Shown here piece after piece: positions 8,026 to 18,400 of a stretch of DNA of 64,000 nucleotides (positions within the stretch are counted from its first letter, which is position 1; each line of letters begins with the position of its first letter). The notes under the pieces are model-generated. The model was not told the origin of the DNA. It saw only the letters and a program-made list of their open reading frames with translations, and did no database searches. Where the stretch lies: positions 52,284 through 116,283 of the forward strand of contig CAYYDG010000023.1 of the NCBI GenBank assembly GCA_964470555.1, in the 5' to 3' direction. Source of the stretch: RBC074 sp964470555 (GTDB lineage Bacteria; Acidobacteriota; Blastocatellia; RBC074). Position numbers and translations under genes: made by a program.

Positions 8026-10878
8026 TTACACCCGAAACACTTTCATCACCTCGTCGCCAAGGTGGTTGATGACTTTGACGGCGATGCGGCCATCTTTGGG
8101 TTTGTCGAAGGGCCGCGAAATGTCGCTGTTGAGCGTATCCCAAGCCTCTTGATTGACTTCGGCTTTGAGCGTGGTTTTCAGCGCCTTGTACGGATCGTTT
8201 GCGCCCAGAAAGTAGGCGTGCCGCACAAAGAAGCTTTCTTCGTTGTAATCGGTGTCCACAAACCAGCAGGCGATGCCGTCGGCGTTGTCGCTGATGACTT
8301 CGCCGGTGTTGGGGCGGAACACGTCCACGCCGTTGACCTTCACCTGAATTTGATTGTTCGGAGCGTCCAGAATGGTGATGTCCGGTTCGCCGAAGATCAC
8401 GAACAGATTGCCTTTGCCGGTGTTTTTCAGATCGTCCGCCATGTGCAGGTCGGCATTCATCCTAGCTTTCAGAATGTTGATGCGTCCCAGCTTGTCCAAG
8501 CCTGTGCAGTGAGCGTCGTAACTGAACGCGCAACTGACCAGTACGTCGAAGCCAGCTTCTCCGGCTTCTTTGGCTGCGGCGACCAGATCGGGACGGGAAA
8601 CAGTGCCGAACTCCGGGCCAATGAAAATTGCCGCGCGCTTTTCCCTGCCCTCTTCGCCTTCGATGTAGCGGCCTTCGGCGCAGACGTAATAGCCAGGCCA
8701 CGGAGTCAGCGACGTGAAGTTGATCTTGTCTTCCTTGTGCGCTTGCTGGACGCCGGCGGTTTTCAGATTTTCCAGAATCATTTGGTCAAAGCTTTGCGAT
8801 TCGGCTTTGACTTGTTTCAGCGGGTCAATCAGTTCGTCGTTTTCGTCCACGCCCAGCACGCGATGCGGCGACAGGCTTTCGACCGTGAACGGCCCGGCCA
8901 CGCGCACTTTCTTTTTGTCTTCGTAGGGTTTGTCGTACAGGTCTTCGAACTCAGCTTTGGCGGCGATGCTGGCGTCAATTTCGCGCTGGCGGGCGATGCG
9001 CTGTTGCCACCAATCGGCGTGCAGCGTCTTGGCGGCGTCAGACCATTTTTCACCGGCTTCGCGCGGGATTTCCCATTCTTCCCAATTGGTTTTGAGCGCC
9101 GCGTTGAGTTCTCCGCGCAAGGCTTCGAGCTGGGGCTGGAACTTTTCCCAGATGACATCAATCTCGGCGTTGTTGGCGATGGATTTCAGTGTGATGTGTG
9201 GGACGCGCTCGTAAACGAATCCGTGGCGAATATCCGCCGTCCGACAAGCTGCCAGCTTGTCGAGGTCGTGGCCGGTAGCCGATTGGTTTGCCAGCCGAGA
9301 CTCCGACAAGCTGGCAGCTTGTCGGACAGGGTCGCGCGTAATTTCCGCTTCTTTCAATCGCCCTTCCGGCGAATCGGCCAGCAGGTAATAGGCGTAACGC
9401 GCTCCCATAATTCGCGCGCGAGCCAGCGCCAGCGCCACCCGCGAAGTATCAATCGTGATCCAGCGGCGACCCCATTGTTCGGCGACGTAAGCTGTCGTGC
9501 CGGAACCGCAGGTTGGATCAAGCACGAGGTCACCGGGGTCGGTAGTTAGTAAGATTGCGCGTTCAATAGTACGCCTTGATGTCTGTACAACGTAGCTCAT
9601 TTCCGTTTCGCCACGGAGGTCAGTCCAAATTGTCGAATAGTTGACGAAAGGGAAATCATCAAAGTAGCGTTTATAAATCCGCAGCCCCTCGCGCTTAGCT
9701 AAACGACCGATCTTCCAGAGCTTCTTTGTTCCTTCGTAGCCAGCTTTCCAGTTTCGATTTGGTCCGCATCTCAAAGTGAACTTACAAGTGTCGTAATCAA
9801 ACGTGATGCTTTGGTTCTCTGGCTTTTCTGTTCCGCCCGACACAATCGAATCGTAGGCAAAGATTCGTTCATTGGGATTCAATGGAGCGGAGTTGGCTAT
9901 TTCTGCATCCGTAATATGGCGCCGACGGTCTATGTCAAATTCCACATTGAAATACTCTTGCGAACCTTCATCGCCAAGCGTTTTGCGGCGGTAAAGTTTT
10001 CTTACTTTCAGTGACTGTTTATTTTTCGCAAACCACAGAAGGAAATCATTTGTTCTGGAAATGATGTCACGAGACAACCCAGAAGTTTTGGTGAAGGCAA
10101 TCATCGAACAGAAGTTTTCATCACCAAAAACCTCATCCATCACCGCTCGCACCCGATGCACATTTTCATCGCCAATCTGCACAAAGATCGAGCCGCTTTC
10201 TGTCAGCAGATCGCGCGCTACCGTCAGCCGGTCGCGCAGGTACGTCAGATACGAATGAATGCCGTCGCGCCAGGTATCGCGGAAGGCTTTGACCTGTTCC
10301 GGTTCGCGGGTGATGTGGTCGGTGTTGCCGTCTTTGACATCGCGGCTGGTGGTAGACCACTGGAAATTGGAATTGAATTTGATGCCGTAGGGCGGATCGA
10401 GATAGATGCATTGCACCCGTCCGCGCAAGCCTTCGCGTTCGGCCAGACTGGCCATCACCTGCAAACTGTCGCCCAGAATCATCCGGTTCGCCCAATGCGC
10501 GTCGTGCTGGTAAAACTCCGTCTTGGCGTCGTTGTCCGGCAAGCCGTTGAAATCGGCGAACAGATCAAGCTGGGGTTCGGCGGCGCTTTCCTTTGACCGG
10601 CGCAGCAGATCGTCAATCAAGACTTTCGGATGAACCTTTTCCTGGATGTAAAGCGGTGGCGCCTGGACAACCAAATCCGACCAATCTTGTTCGTCTTTGC
10701 CGCGCCAGACCAGTTGCGGATCAAGATCGCGGTTGCGCCGTTCGTAGGCGACGCGGACAGGGCTTTTGTCCGTTTCGCGCATCACCGATTGAAATTCGGC
10801 GGTTGGAATGTTCTTGCGCGAAGCGTCCTCGTGTTTAAGGGTTTCGACAGTTTTCTTGGTTTGGTTATTCTTGGCCAT
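8026..10878 (-). CDS. Type III-like (beta-class) adenine-specific DNA methyltransferase
   Basis: Probably methylates adenine N6 from S-adenosylmethionine. The catalytic motif DPPYGIKF (161-168) precedes the SAM-binding motif LDPTCGSGTTAYVAEQWG (453-470), the beta-class order used by type III Mod proteins. The region between them (about 250-445) should be the target-recognition domain; its DNA (about 9.54-10.15 kb) is visibly AT-richer than both sides. A further 450 residues follow motif I, making this 950-aa protein much longer than classical Mod. Start: the ATG at 10878 (MAKNNQTKKTVETLK) replaces an upstream extension that overlaps the previous gene and lacks family character. Residues about 518-549 are encoded by a palindromic repeat element. 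Last gene of the four-gene cluster. Confidence 0.85.
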   Translation of the reverse strand: MAKNNQTKKTVETLKHEDASRKNIPTAEFQSVMRETDKSPVRVAYERRNRDLDPQLVWRGKDEQDWSDLVVQAPPLYIQEKVHPKVLIDDLLRRSKESAAEPQLDLFADFNGLPDNDAKTEFYQHDAHWANRMILGDSLQVMASLAEREGLRGRVQCIYLDPPYGIKFNSNFQWSTTSRDVKDGNTDHITREPEQVKAFRDTWRDGIHSYLTYLRDRLTVARDLLTESGSIFVQIGDENVHRVRAVMDEVFGDENFCSMIAFTKTSGLSRDIISRTNDFLLWFAKNKQSLKVRKLYRRKTLGDEGSQEYFNVEFDIDRRRHITDAEIANSAPLNPNERIFAYDSIVSGGTEKPENQSITFDYDTCKFTLRCGPNRNWKAGYEGTKKLWKIGRLAKREGLRIYKRYFDDFPFVNYSTIWTDLRGETEMSYVVQTSRRTIERAILLTTDPGDLVLDPTCGSGTTAYVAEQWGRRWITIDTSRVALALARARIMGARYAYYLLADSPEGRLKEAEITRDPVRQAASLSESRLANQSATGHDLDKLAACRTADIRHGFVYERVPHITLKSIANNAEIDVIWEKFQPQLEALRGELNAALKTNWEEWEIPREAGEKWSDAAKTLHADWWQQRIARQREIDASIAAKAEFEDLYDKPYEDKKKVRVAGPFTVESLSPHRVLGVDENDELIDPLKQVKAESQSFDQMILENLKTAGVQQAHKEDKINFTSLTPWPGYYVCAEGRYIEGEEGREKRAAIFIGPEFGTVSRPDLVAAAKEAGEAGFDVLVSCAFSYDAHCTGLDKLGRINILKARMNADLHMADDLKNTGKGNLFVIFGEPDITILDAPNNQIQVKVNGVDVFRPNTGEVISDNADGIACWFVDTDYNEESFFVRHAYFLGANDPYKALKTTLKAEVNQEAWDTLNSDISRPFDKPKDGRIAVKVINHLGDEVMKVFRV
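9241..9325. repeat. Inverted pair of palindromic elements inside the methyltransferase gene
   Basis: Two copies of CCGACAAGCTG joined by one base to its reverse complement lie at 9241-9262 and 9303-9325. The second is inverted relative to the first (central base C versus G). They are carried in frame and encode a Ser/Ala/Leu-rich insert (DPVRQAASLSESRLANQ onward). The same pair occurs at 18537-18621. Confidence 0.85.
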
Positions 10879-10909
10879 AGATACAGTGAAAGTGATGTTT
10901 TCTGGATTT

Positions 10910-12208
10910 TTAGTCTTCCCAGTTGAATTGATTTTGCCGGACAGGTCGCTGGCGATTTTGCGGATAGCTGTTGGCAAAACGTTCCAACTGGTGAGGCAGA
11001 TGTACCGTATCCAAGTTTGCCCGGAAAAAGGACAACCCGTAAGCCACCGCAAACCTGCCGAAGTCAATGTTTGGGGGCAATTTGATGTCTGTGGCTTGGG
11101 GCAAAAAATAGAAACGGGAATTGTGAATCCCTGCGTTGGCAATACCCGCCTGAAAGTTCTTTTGGTATTCCTGACGATGGGAACCGCCACCAAAAATAAA
11201 CAATCGCGTGTGGTCCCATGTGCGCCGCCCTGGAATTGCCCCGCAATTGGGTTGATATAAACAGGCGCTGTGATAAAGCTCCTGAATCGTCTGGCGCAAA
11301 GCTGCCATAAGCTGCGCCTCCGTGAGCGGATTCACAATGATGTGTGTATCCACCAAGTTTTGTACTCCAAGTGGGCGGACGATCGCGGCATAGTAGTCAA
11401 GATTGCGCTGCCCGCTGTTTGGTACGGTAAAACGCCGAAAAGCATTCAAATCTACCGTACCAGCACCCACGTCCATGGTGATATACAAACCGTCTTGAGC
11501 GTTCGGAGCACGAAAGATGGTTTGCACAGCAGCGGCAACCTCTGGATAGATGAGACATTGCCATTCATACCCTGCTTCCCAGTCGGTGCTGTTTGGCGGG
11601 ATGACGCTATCAACTTTTCGTGCCCAGGTTGTATAAGGCATGGCTTCTACGCCTGATGGATTCACGTCTTGACTCAGGGCATGGCCGGCTATGAAAGATT
11701 GCCGGAAAAGCTTTTCAGTCTTGCCGTCATCATTCAACAGCCCTGTTGGTACCGCCAGTTGAAAGAGCAAGGTGTCGTTTGGGTTTTGAGGAGTAAAGTC
11801 AAAATCCTTCCAGTTTGATTGGGTGCGAATGAAGGCCTTCGTGGCCGCAATGACATAAGCCAAATAATAGGACAGCATGTCACGCAAAAGCTGACGCGTA
11901 TTTTTGCGCTTATGATAAAGCGGTATAAGTCTCTTAGGAACTTTACTGGGTGAGTTGCACAACGTGTTGTGTTGGGCAACGTGTGCTACGAGCATCTTGA
12001 GATACGGTATGTTCGCAGCTTTTTCCGGAAAGGCTGATAAGGTAAGGCGCTCTTCTTGAATGCCGACAAGGCTGGGCAGCAATCCGTTCGGAAATTGCGG
12101 GAAGGGCACGACCGTCGCCTTAGAGCCAGGAGCATTGTTATCACGCACGACGACCTTGGTAAAACTGGTACCAAAATCAATTCCTGCCACAAGAAAATAC
12201 CGTCGCAT
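10910..12208 (-). CDS. Actin/Hsp70-superfamily ATPase-like protein in restriction-like cluster
   Basis: The ASKHA nucleotide-binding fold is indicated by the phosphate-1 motif GIDFGTSFTKVVV (9-21), the phosphate-2 motif YITMDVGAGTVDLNAF (242-257) and the adenosine motif LFIFGGGSHR (336-345). Length 432 aa, with no Hsp70 substrate-binding domain, so it is closer in build to ParM/MreB-like or DnaK-ATPase-only proteins. The ATG at 12208 is 40 bp after the SNF2 gene, and the methyltransferase ATG lies 31 bp downstream, so all are likely one transcript. Function is not known. In this context it may sense or couple ATP state to the helicase or nuclease, or form filaments on DNA; that is inference. 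Its base composition matches the SNF2 gene rather than the flanking res and mod genes. Confidence 0.75.
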   Translation of the reverse strand: MRRYFLVAGIDFGTSFTKVVVRDNNAPGSKATVVPFPQFPNGLLPSLVGIQEERLTLSAFPEKAANIPYLKMLVAHVAQHNTLCNSPSKVPKRLIPLYHKRKNTRQLLRDMLSYYLAYVIAATKAFIRTQSNWKDFDFTPQNPNDTLLFQLAVPTGLLNDDGKTEKLFRQSFIAGHALSQDVNPSGVEAMPYTTWARKVDSVIPPNSTDWEAGYEWQCLIYPEVAAAVQTIFRAPNAQDGLYITMDVGAGTVDLNAFRRFTVPNSGQRNLDYYAAIVRPLGVQNLVDTHIIVNPLTEAQLMAALRQTIQELYHSACLYQPNCGAIPGRRTWDHTRLFIFGGGSHRQEYQKNFQAGIANAGIHNSRFYFLPQATDIKLPPNIDFGRFAVAYGLSFFRANLDTVHLPHQLERFANSYPQNRQRPVRQNQFNWED

Positions 12209-12248
12209 ATTCTGGCAACCTCTACCCTTTCAGAAATGGTTTTGCCGA

Positions 12249-15200
12249 TTAATTTTGCACTTCAACAAAACCGCTGGCGACCTCAGCAAAACTTTCTTGC
12301 AAAGCGCCAACTTTGCTTTCCAGTTTCGCCAGTTGGCTATTGTGTGCTGACCGAAGATTTTTCAGTTGTGTTTCAAATCCTCTGATGGAACCAGCTTTGA
12401 CGTCGCGAGCCTTGGCGGTTTCGATACGACGAAGTTGATCGCCGATGCGACGCTCGAAATGGGCATTGATTTGTTGCCGCCGAATTTCGAGGTTTCGCTC
12501 TTGGTCTTGCCGAAAGATGCGCTGGTTCATCGATAATTCTTGACCCAACGCCTCGCGCACCTCTTGCAGGACGCCAGTGTAATCAGGCACCTGTAAGGGA
12601 TAGAGGCTTTCTCCATCATCAAGCATTGTGTTGATAAGTGATTCTGCCTGCGTGCCGAGAACCAGTTCACCGGTGGCGAGGTTTTTCATCCCATAGTGAA
12701 ATGCATCGCGTTTGGTAATGCCTTCGAGCGTCATGCGATAAATGAGATAAAAGTATCTCGCCGGGGGAATGTCTTTGCAGGTAACACGAATGGCAGAAAC
12801 GTTATGCCAGTGATTATTGACCTGTTCATTTTCGTTGGTGATCCAGCGAAAGAAGGGATGGAGATGAGTGACTAACACCAAGGAGCGAAACCGCTGCTGA
12901 GCTTGATGAATAGCCGGATCAAACGTTAAAGAAACTTTGCGGCTTACTCTGTCAAAACCATCTGGCCACGGCCAATCTTGCTGCTGGCAGTAATTTTCGA
13001 AATCTCTGAGTGCCACAAAACTTAATTCACACTCAATACAATCTTGTGCAGGATTATCAGGGATCAACAGGCAGGCATCCGCACCTTGATAGCGGGTGGC
13101 AAGGAAATCTTCTGCGTGCAAGCGTAATTCGGCAGGTTTAATAAAGCGGCCCAGTCGCTGACTCAAGCCAATTTTTTCCGATAGCAAATCCTGAAAAGCA
13201 ATCAATGCACCGGTCGAATTCTCTAAATCCTCTTCTAGTTTGGTGCGTTGATGCAGCGCTTGGGCGGTCTGCTCCGCTCGTTGTGCGACCTGTTCCATCG
13301 TTAAGTCGTTACGAAAAATCTCAGCAGTCAATTTAGCAACTTCCTCGCCGAGAATGCCTTCGAGCGCGCCAATGGAATGCTCAAAAATGCCAATCTTTTG
13401 GTAAAGATGGGAATAAATGCTGCCATCAATCGTGTTCGCAATACGAAAGTTGATAATGACAATCGAAGGTGATTTTTGGCCGATTCGGTCAATACGTCCG
13501 ATGCGCTGTTCGACACGCATGGGGTTCCAAGGCAGATCGTAATTCACTACGACACGCGCAAACTGCAGGTCCACGCCTTCAGCGCCTATTTCCGAGCAGA
13601 GGAGCACTCTGTTTTCATCATCGGCGAACTGCCGAAATATTTGGTCTCGTTCCTTTTGGTCTTGGATGTCGCCGGTAACGGCTATAGCTTTAATGCCATC
13701 TGCTGTCAGGCGTCGTTTCAGATAAGCAATCGTGCTCTTGAAGAAAGCAAAAACAATGATCTTGTCTTGCGATGTAATGGTGACAAGCGTGCCTTGGTCA
13801 CTGCGTATCTCATTATTGGCGGCGATTAAACGCAAGGCCTCGCGCAAGGCGATGTATTTTGAATCATTAGCCTCAAAGTCATAATTGGCTAGTGCCCACA
13901 ATTCGTTGGGCGCTGATAGTTCGCTGTCATCATCTATATCAAAACCTTCAGCAAAATCTTCTGCGAGTTGTTCAATTTCATCGAAACCGCCCCATTTTCC
14001 TGCTCGAACTTCATTGACGATTGTTGGCAAACTGCTCGACATCCTGAGTGCCGGATGAATAAGGTGAAAGCTGGTCACTTGTTCTCCACGGCTTTGAACT
14101 TCTCGGCGAATCAAGCGAAGGATTGCAAAATAAAATTCAGTTTCTTGATCTGTCAGCGTTACTGGAATCGTCATGGGCTGACGAATGACGCGGTTTTCGA
14201 TGACATCGCGTTTGCGGGTTCGATTAATGAAGCCATTCAAAAGATTGAGCTGCTCTGACAAATGACGCAGTTCCACGCGTCCTCGTGAGGTTCCATCAAA
14301 GTTGCTGAGCGCTTCATGCATTCGTGTTTTAGCGTCATCGGTAGGCAGGGCGCTAATAAGAGGCTGGATTCCTTCAGGCTGCCAATCGGGGACACTGAGC
14401 GCATTTTGCAGCTTGACGATGGATTGATTCCTATCGCGCAAAAAATCGAAGGTGTATTCATCTCGAAAGAACTCAGGATCAACAAGTCGCATTAGCGCAT
14501 ATAGGTCGCGACTCGTGTTGTGTATGGGCGTTGCTGATAAGCAGATTGTCGCCCCTGCCGCTGTTGAAAAGGTTTCCCCAACGACATAAGACGCTGAAGC
14601 GGTGTTCTTCATTGAATGCGCTTCGTCAAAAACTACCATGTCAATGAATGGCCGATTACCGTTTTGAAGAGCATCTTCGCCTTGTTCCTGAATGCGATGC
14701 AGTAATTGCGCTCTTGGCGAAAGTTGCTCGACTCGCAGCGGAGCGGTTTCATCATTTCCCTCGCGCAATTGATTCAGTTGTGTGCGATCTTTTCTAAAGG
14801 GGCGTAATGCATGATAAGAGGTGACGATAACGAAACTTGTTCCCGAACCTTTGCTGTTGAAGAGGTGAAGCTGCTCAAGTAGTTTTCGCGCATCTCCTGC
14901 GGTTGCCGAAAACTGGAATTTGTCTTGCAACTCTCGTAACCATTTCGGCACAAGGGTTGGCGGGCAGACGATCAGCAAACGCCTTGCTTTTTCACGTGCT
15001 TGCCATTCTGTCCAAATGAGTCCAGCTTCAATCGTTTTGCCAAGACCCACTTCATCCGCGATCAACAGCCGATTCGTTGGTGCTTCGATAAAACGAAGGA
15101 CGGGTTTGAATTGGTGAGCATAAAAATCAATTTCCGAAGTTTTCATTGAATACAAAACATCGGTCAACATTCCGCGCAGCTTTTCAAAAGTAATGCGGCG

Positions 15201-15437
15201 TCTTAGATCATCTACTGTCCCATAGTGCCCGTCACGAATGGCAGTATCCGCATCTGGAATATCGTTGTTATCTCTTATGACAAGTTGCGAAACATCAACG
15301 AATTCCCGTTGATTCCCCCAATCCACCTCAGCCATGACAAACATTGCGCTAAGCCGTTTTCCCGTCAAAATGCCAATTCTGCCGGGGTTTGCGCGGTGAA
15401 ATACTGCAATATTGTTAGTAATTTCGTACGGCTCCAT
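12249..15437 (-). CDS. SNF2-family (RapA/DrmD-like) DNA translocase/helicase
   Basis: An SF2 Snf2-type ATPase of 1062 aa. The N-terminal RecA lobe shows IADEVGLGKTIEAGLIWTEW (Walker A, about 127-146), LLIVCPPTLVPKWLREL (motif Ia) and VVFDEAHSMKN (DEAH, about 268-278). The C-terminal lobe shows VLLCSEIGAEGVDLQFARVV and MRVEQRIGRIDRIGQKSP (motifs V-VI, about 640-690). The end (about 960-1062) is coiled coil. No nuclease motif is obvious. The gene begins 5 bp after the res-like gene. Family relatives include RapA and the DISARM DrmD helicase, but drmA, drmB and drmC are absent here. It probably tracks along duplex DNA for the system. GC is lower than in res and mod. Confidence 0.85.
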   Translation of the reverse strand: MEPYEITNNIAVFHRANPGRIGILTGKRLSAMFVMAEVDWGNQREFVDVSQLVIRDNNDIPDADTAIRDGHYGTVDDLRRRITFEKLRGMLTDVLYSMKTSEIDFYAHQFKPVLRFIEAPTNRLLIADEVGLGKTIEAGLIWTEWQAREKARRLLIVCPPTLVPKWLRELQDKFQFSATAGDARKLLEQLHLFNSKGSGTSFVIVTSYHALRPFRKDRTQLNQLREGNDETAPLRVEQLSPRAQLLHRIQEQGEDALQNGNRPFIDMVVFDEAHSMKNTASASYVVGETFSTAAGATICLSATPIHNTSRDLYALMRLVDPEFFRDEYTFDFLRDRNQSIVKLQNALSVPDWQPEGIQPLISALPTDDAKTRMHEALSNFDGTSRGRVELRHLSEQLNLLNGFINRTRKRDVIENRVIRQPMTIPVTLTDQETEFYFAILRLIRREVQSRGEQVTSFHLIHPALRMSSSLPTIVNEVRAGKWGGFDEIEQLAEDFAEGFDIDDDSELSAPNELWALANYDFEANDSKYIALREALRLIAANNEIRSDQGTLVTITSQDKIIVFAFFKSTIAYLKRRLTADGIKAIAVTGDIQDQKERDQIFRQFADDENRVLLCSEIGAEGVDLQFARVVVNYDLPWNPMRVEQRIGRIDRIGQKSPSIVIINFRIANTIDGSIYSHLYQKIGIFEHSIGALEGILGEEVAKLTAEIFRNDLTMEQVAQRAEQTAQALHQRTKLEEDLENSTGALIAFQDLLSEKIGLSQRLGRFIKPAELRLHAEDFLATRYQGADACLLIPDNPAQDCIECELSFVALRDFENYCQQQDWPWPDGFDRVSRKVSLTFDPAIHQAQQRFRSLVLVTHLHPFFRWITNENEQVNNHWHNVSAIRVTCKDIPPARYFYLIYRMTLEGITKRDAFHYGMKNLATGELVLGTQAESLINTMLDDGESLYPLQVPDYTGVLQEVREALGQELSMNQRIFRQDQERNLEIRRQQINAHFERRIGDQLRRIETAKARDVKAGSIRGFETQLKNLRSAHNSQLAKLESKVGALQESFAEVASGFVEVQN

Positions 15438-15442
15438 ATGAA

Positions 15443-18400
15443 TTACTTCGATTCTGAATTCTCTTGAGAGTTCGTTGCAGCTTCAATCATTTTGTCGAAC
15501 TCGGCTTCGATCTTGGCTGCGAAATCGTCTTCCATCTGGAAAACGTCCGTGAATTCGGCGAACGCCCAGCGGCCATAAGTTCCCAGATTGTTCACGCCCG
15601 GAATCCAATAAGTTTCCATGGTGGTTTTCTTGTCTTTGGCGTCTTCGCCGCGAAAGCCTTTGATTTCGACGATCAGATGCAAAAGGTCTTCGTCGCCGTG
15701 CCCATCGTCCACCAGCACGATGAAATCGGGCAGGTATTTGTGCGCCCCGGAGCGATACCGGTATGGCACTTCCAAGCCCAGGTTCTGGTTTTTGACGTAG
15801 GCCCGCACCTTCGGATGCGATTCGACAATGCGGCAAAACTCTGCTTCCCAATCGCTGTCCAGAATCACCCAGTTCAGGTGACAACGCTGCGAATCGGTTT
15901 GCCAGCGGTCTGGTTTCGATGTGTTGAATTTGACGTGAATGGTCGAACCGGTCGGGTTGTATGGATCGAGCACGGCTTTGACCGGGCGTTTGTCAATTTC
16001 CGCCCGAACGATGCCGGCGGTGATGCGTTCGCAAGCCATGTCCTGCAATTCCTGATACATCAACTGTGCCGGATACGTTCCGCCTTTGCAGACCAGACAG
16101 GTGTCCAGCCATTGTTTGGCAATGCGTTTAAGCTGGCCGAACAGATTCAGTGGAGCGTCTTCGCCGTCCGTGCGCCATTTGTTGTAAACCAGCCGTTTGG
16201 TCAGATGCATCAACAGCGTGGATTGGCGCATGTCGCCCAGATGTTTCAGATTCAAGTCAACCGCCTGGCCGATGATGCCTTCGTTGCGAGTGACGGAAGG
16301 GCCGACCAGTTCGGGCGTCAATTCCAGAATGGAATCTTCGTTGAATTCGGCGGTCAAACGTTCTTCGGGCAATTCGACGCGGTAACCCGCCACGCGCGGA
16401 AAGCGGATTTCCAGATGATCGCGCTCCGGTCGCACGGCTTTGACCTGAATGGTTTCGCGCGGCTTTTGCGGCGGAGCGATGACCGGCTTGGCGGTGAAGT
16501 CAAACGGAATGCCCAACACGTCGGCATATTCGACGTTGAACAGGTTGTCTTCGTTCAGTTCGTAAGATTGCCGGCGTAGCGCGCGACCAATCACCTGTTC
16601 GCACAGCAACTGCGTTCCAAAAGCGCGCACGCCGAGGATGTGCGTGACGTTGTTGGCGTCCCAACCTTCGGTCAGCATCGAAACCGAAACCACGCAGCGA
16701 ATGGATTCGCCAAGTTGTCCGGCTTTGCCGACGGTGTTCATCACTTCGCGCAGCAGTTGCTGATCGGTCAGATTTTCGCCCTGTCGCTGGTCGCCGGTGC
16801 GTTCGATGATTTCACGGCGGAAGCGTTCAATTTCCGGCCCGGCCATCTTGCGGAAGTTGTCGTCCAGCGCATCGCCGGATTCCAGTTGTTCGCTGTCAAT
16901 CAGCAAGGTGCGCGGGCGCGGCAACGCATTGTCATATTCGTCGTAATTGCGAAAGAGCGGCAAACGGCCATTGACCAACTGGCCGCTGCCGTCTTCGCTT
17001 TCCCGTATAAAGCCGGAAATGTAATCGTAGACCAGTTTCGACGTAGACGTGTTGTTGCAGACGACAATGAAACAAGGCGGGACGGAAATTCCGGCTTCCT
17101 GCCACAGGTTGAAAGTTTTTTCGTAATGCCCGTATAGGGCTTCGAGTGCGGTTTGAAGTTCGACCGGCAAGCTGAGCGGATCAAGAGCGCCTGCCTTGCT
17201 TTTACCTTTCTTCGGCATTTTGGCGCGGATGTGTTCCCACAGATTGCGAAACTTTGGCACGTCCGCGCCGGGAATGTTGTCTGCCACAGGCACACGCGGC
17301 AATTTGACGATTCCGCATTCGATGGCGTCCATCAGCGAAAAATCGCTCATCGTCCAGGGGAACAACGTGCCTTCGACATAACCGGCGCCGCGCAGGAAAA
17401 ACGGCGTGGCGGAAAGATCCATCACGCGCGTCACGCCAAGTTTGCGGTTGACCGTTTCCAGACCCGAAATCCACAACCGCGCGGCTTCGTTGTTCTTCTC
17501 AGCCTCTTTCTTGTCTTCGCCTTTCAACTCGTCCGCATCGTCGGTCGTCTTTCTGGGTTTTTCACGGTAACAGTGATGAGCTTCGTCGTTGATGACCAGT
17601 ATGTTTTTCAGCCCCATCAATTCAGGCATGACGCGCTGCAACATCTGGCCTTCGGTTTCCAGCGTGTTCAGGGCATCGCCACGGCCTTGCAACAGTGAAC
17701 GCCCGCCTTTGGAAAGTTCCATCCGTTCGCGCAATTTGAAGGCGTGATAATTGGTGATGACGATTTTGGCTTTTTTCACTTCTTCCAGCAGATCGTTGGG
17801 CACAAGTTCGCGGTCCGCGTAATAACTGTCCGGGTCGTTGGGCTGCAACACGCGCAACCGGTCTTTGATGGTCAGGCCAGGCGCAACCACCAGAAAGCCG
17901 CGCGTGAATCGTTTGCTGTTCGGAGAGCGCACGGCATTGATCGTCTGCCAGGCGATCAGCATGGCCATCACGGTAGTTTTGCCCGCGCCCGTGGCCAGCT
18001 TCAGCGCCAGCCGCATCAGTTCCGGGTTGGCGTCGTTGTTGGCATTGGCCAGATGATCCAGAAACTTTTTGCCTCTGGCCCCCAGATTCGGCGCAACTTC
18101 GGTCAACCAGATGGCCGTTTCTGCGGCTTCGATCTGACAGAAAAAAGGCCGTATGCCGCTGAATTGGTGATGCCGCCAGTGTTGCAACAGCCGCGCGGTT
18201 TCGGGTGTCACCTGCCAATCGGCTGGATTCGGCAGCGCGCGCCATTGATCCACGTAATACCGAAGCTCGTTGATGATCGGCGTGGGGTCGTATTGTTGCT
18301 GTTCGGTCGAAATCCCTGCGCCTTCGTCAAAAACAATTTCGCCCTGTCTGGCAGATGTTTTTTGCTTTTTGGGTTTTGGGATCGGCGTGACGTACTTGGA

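Noticed and set aside
8062..9549. 495-codon plus-strand frame opposite the methyltransferase
   Set aside because: Antisense shadow; low-complexity Val/Phe-rich translation.
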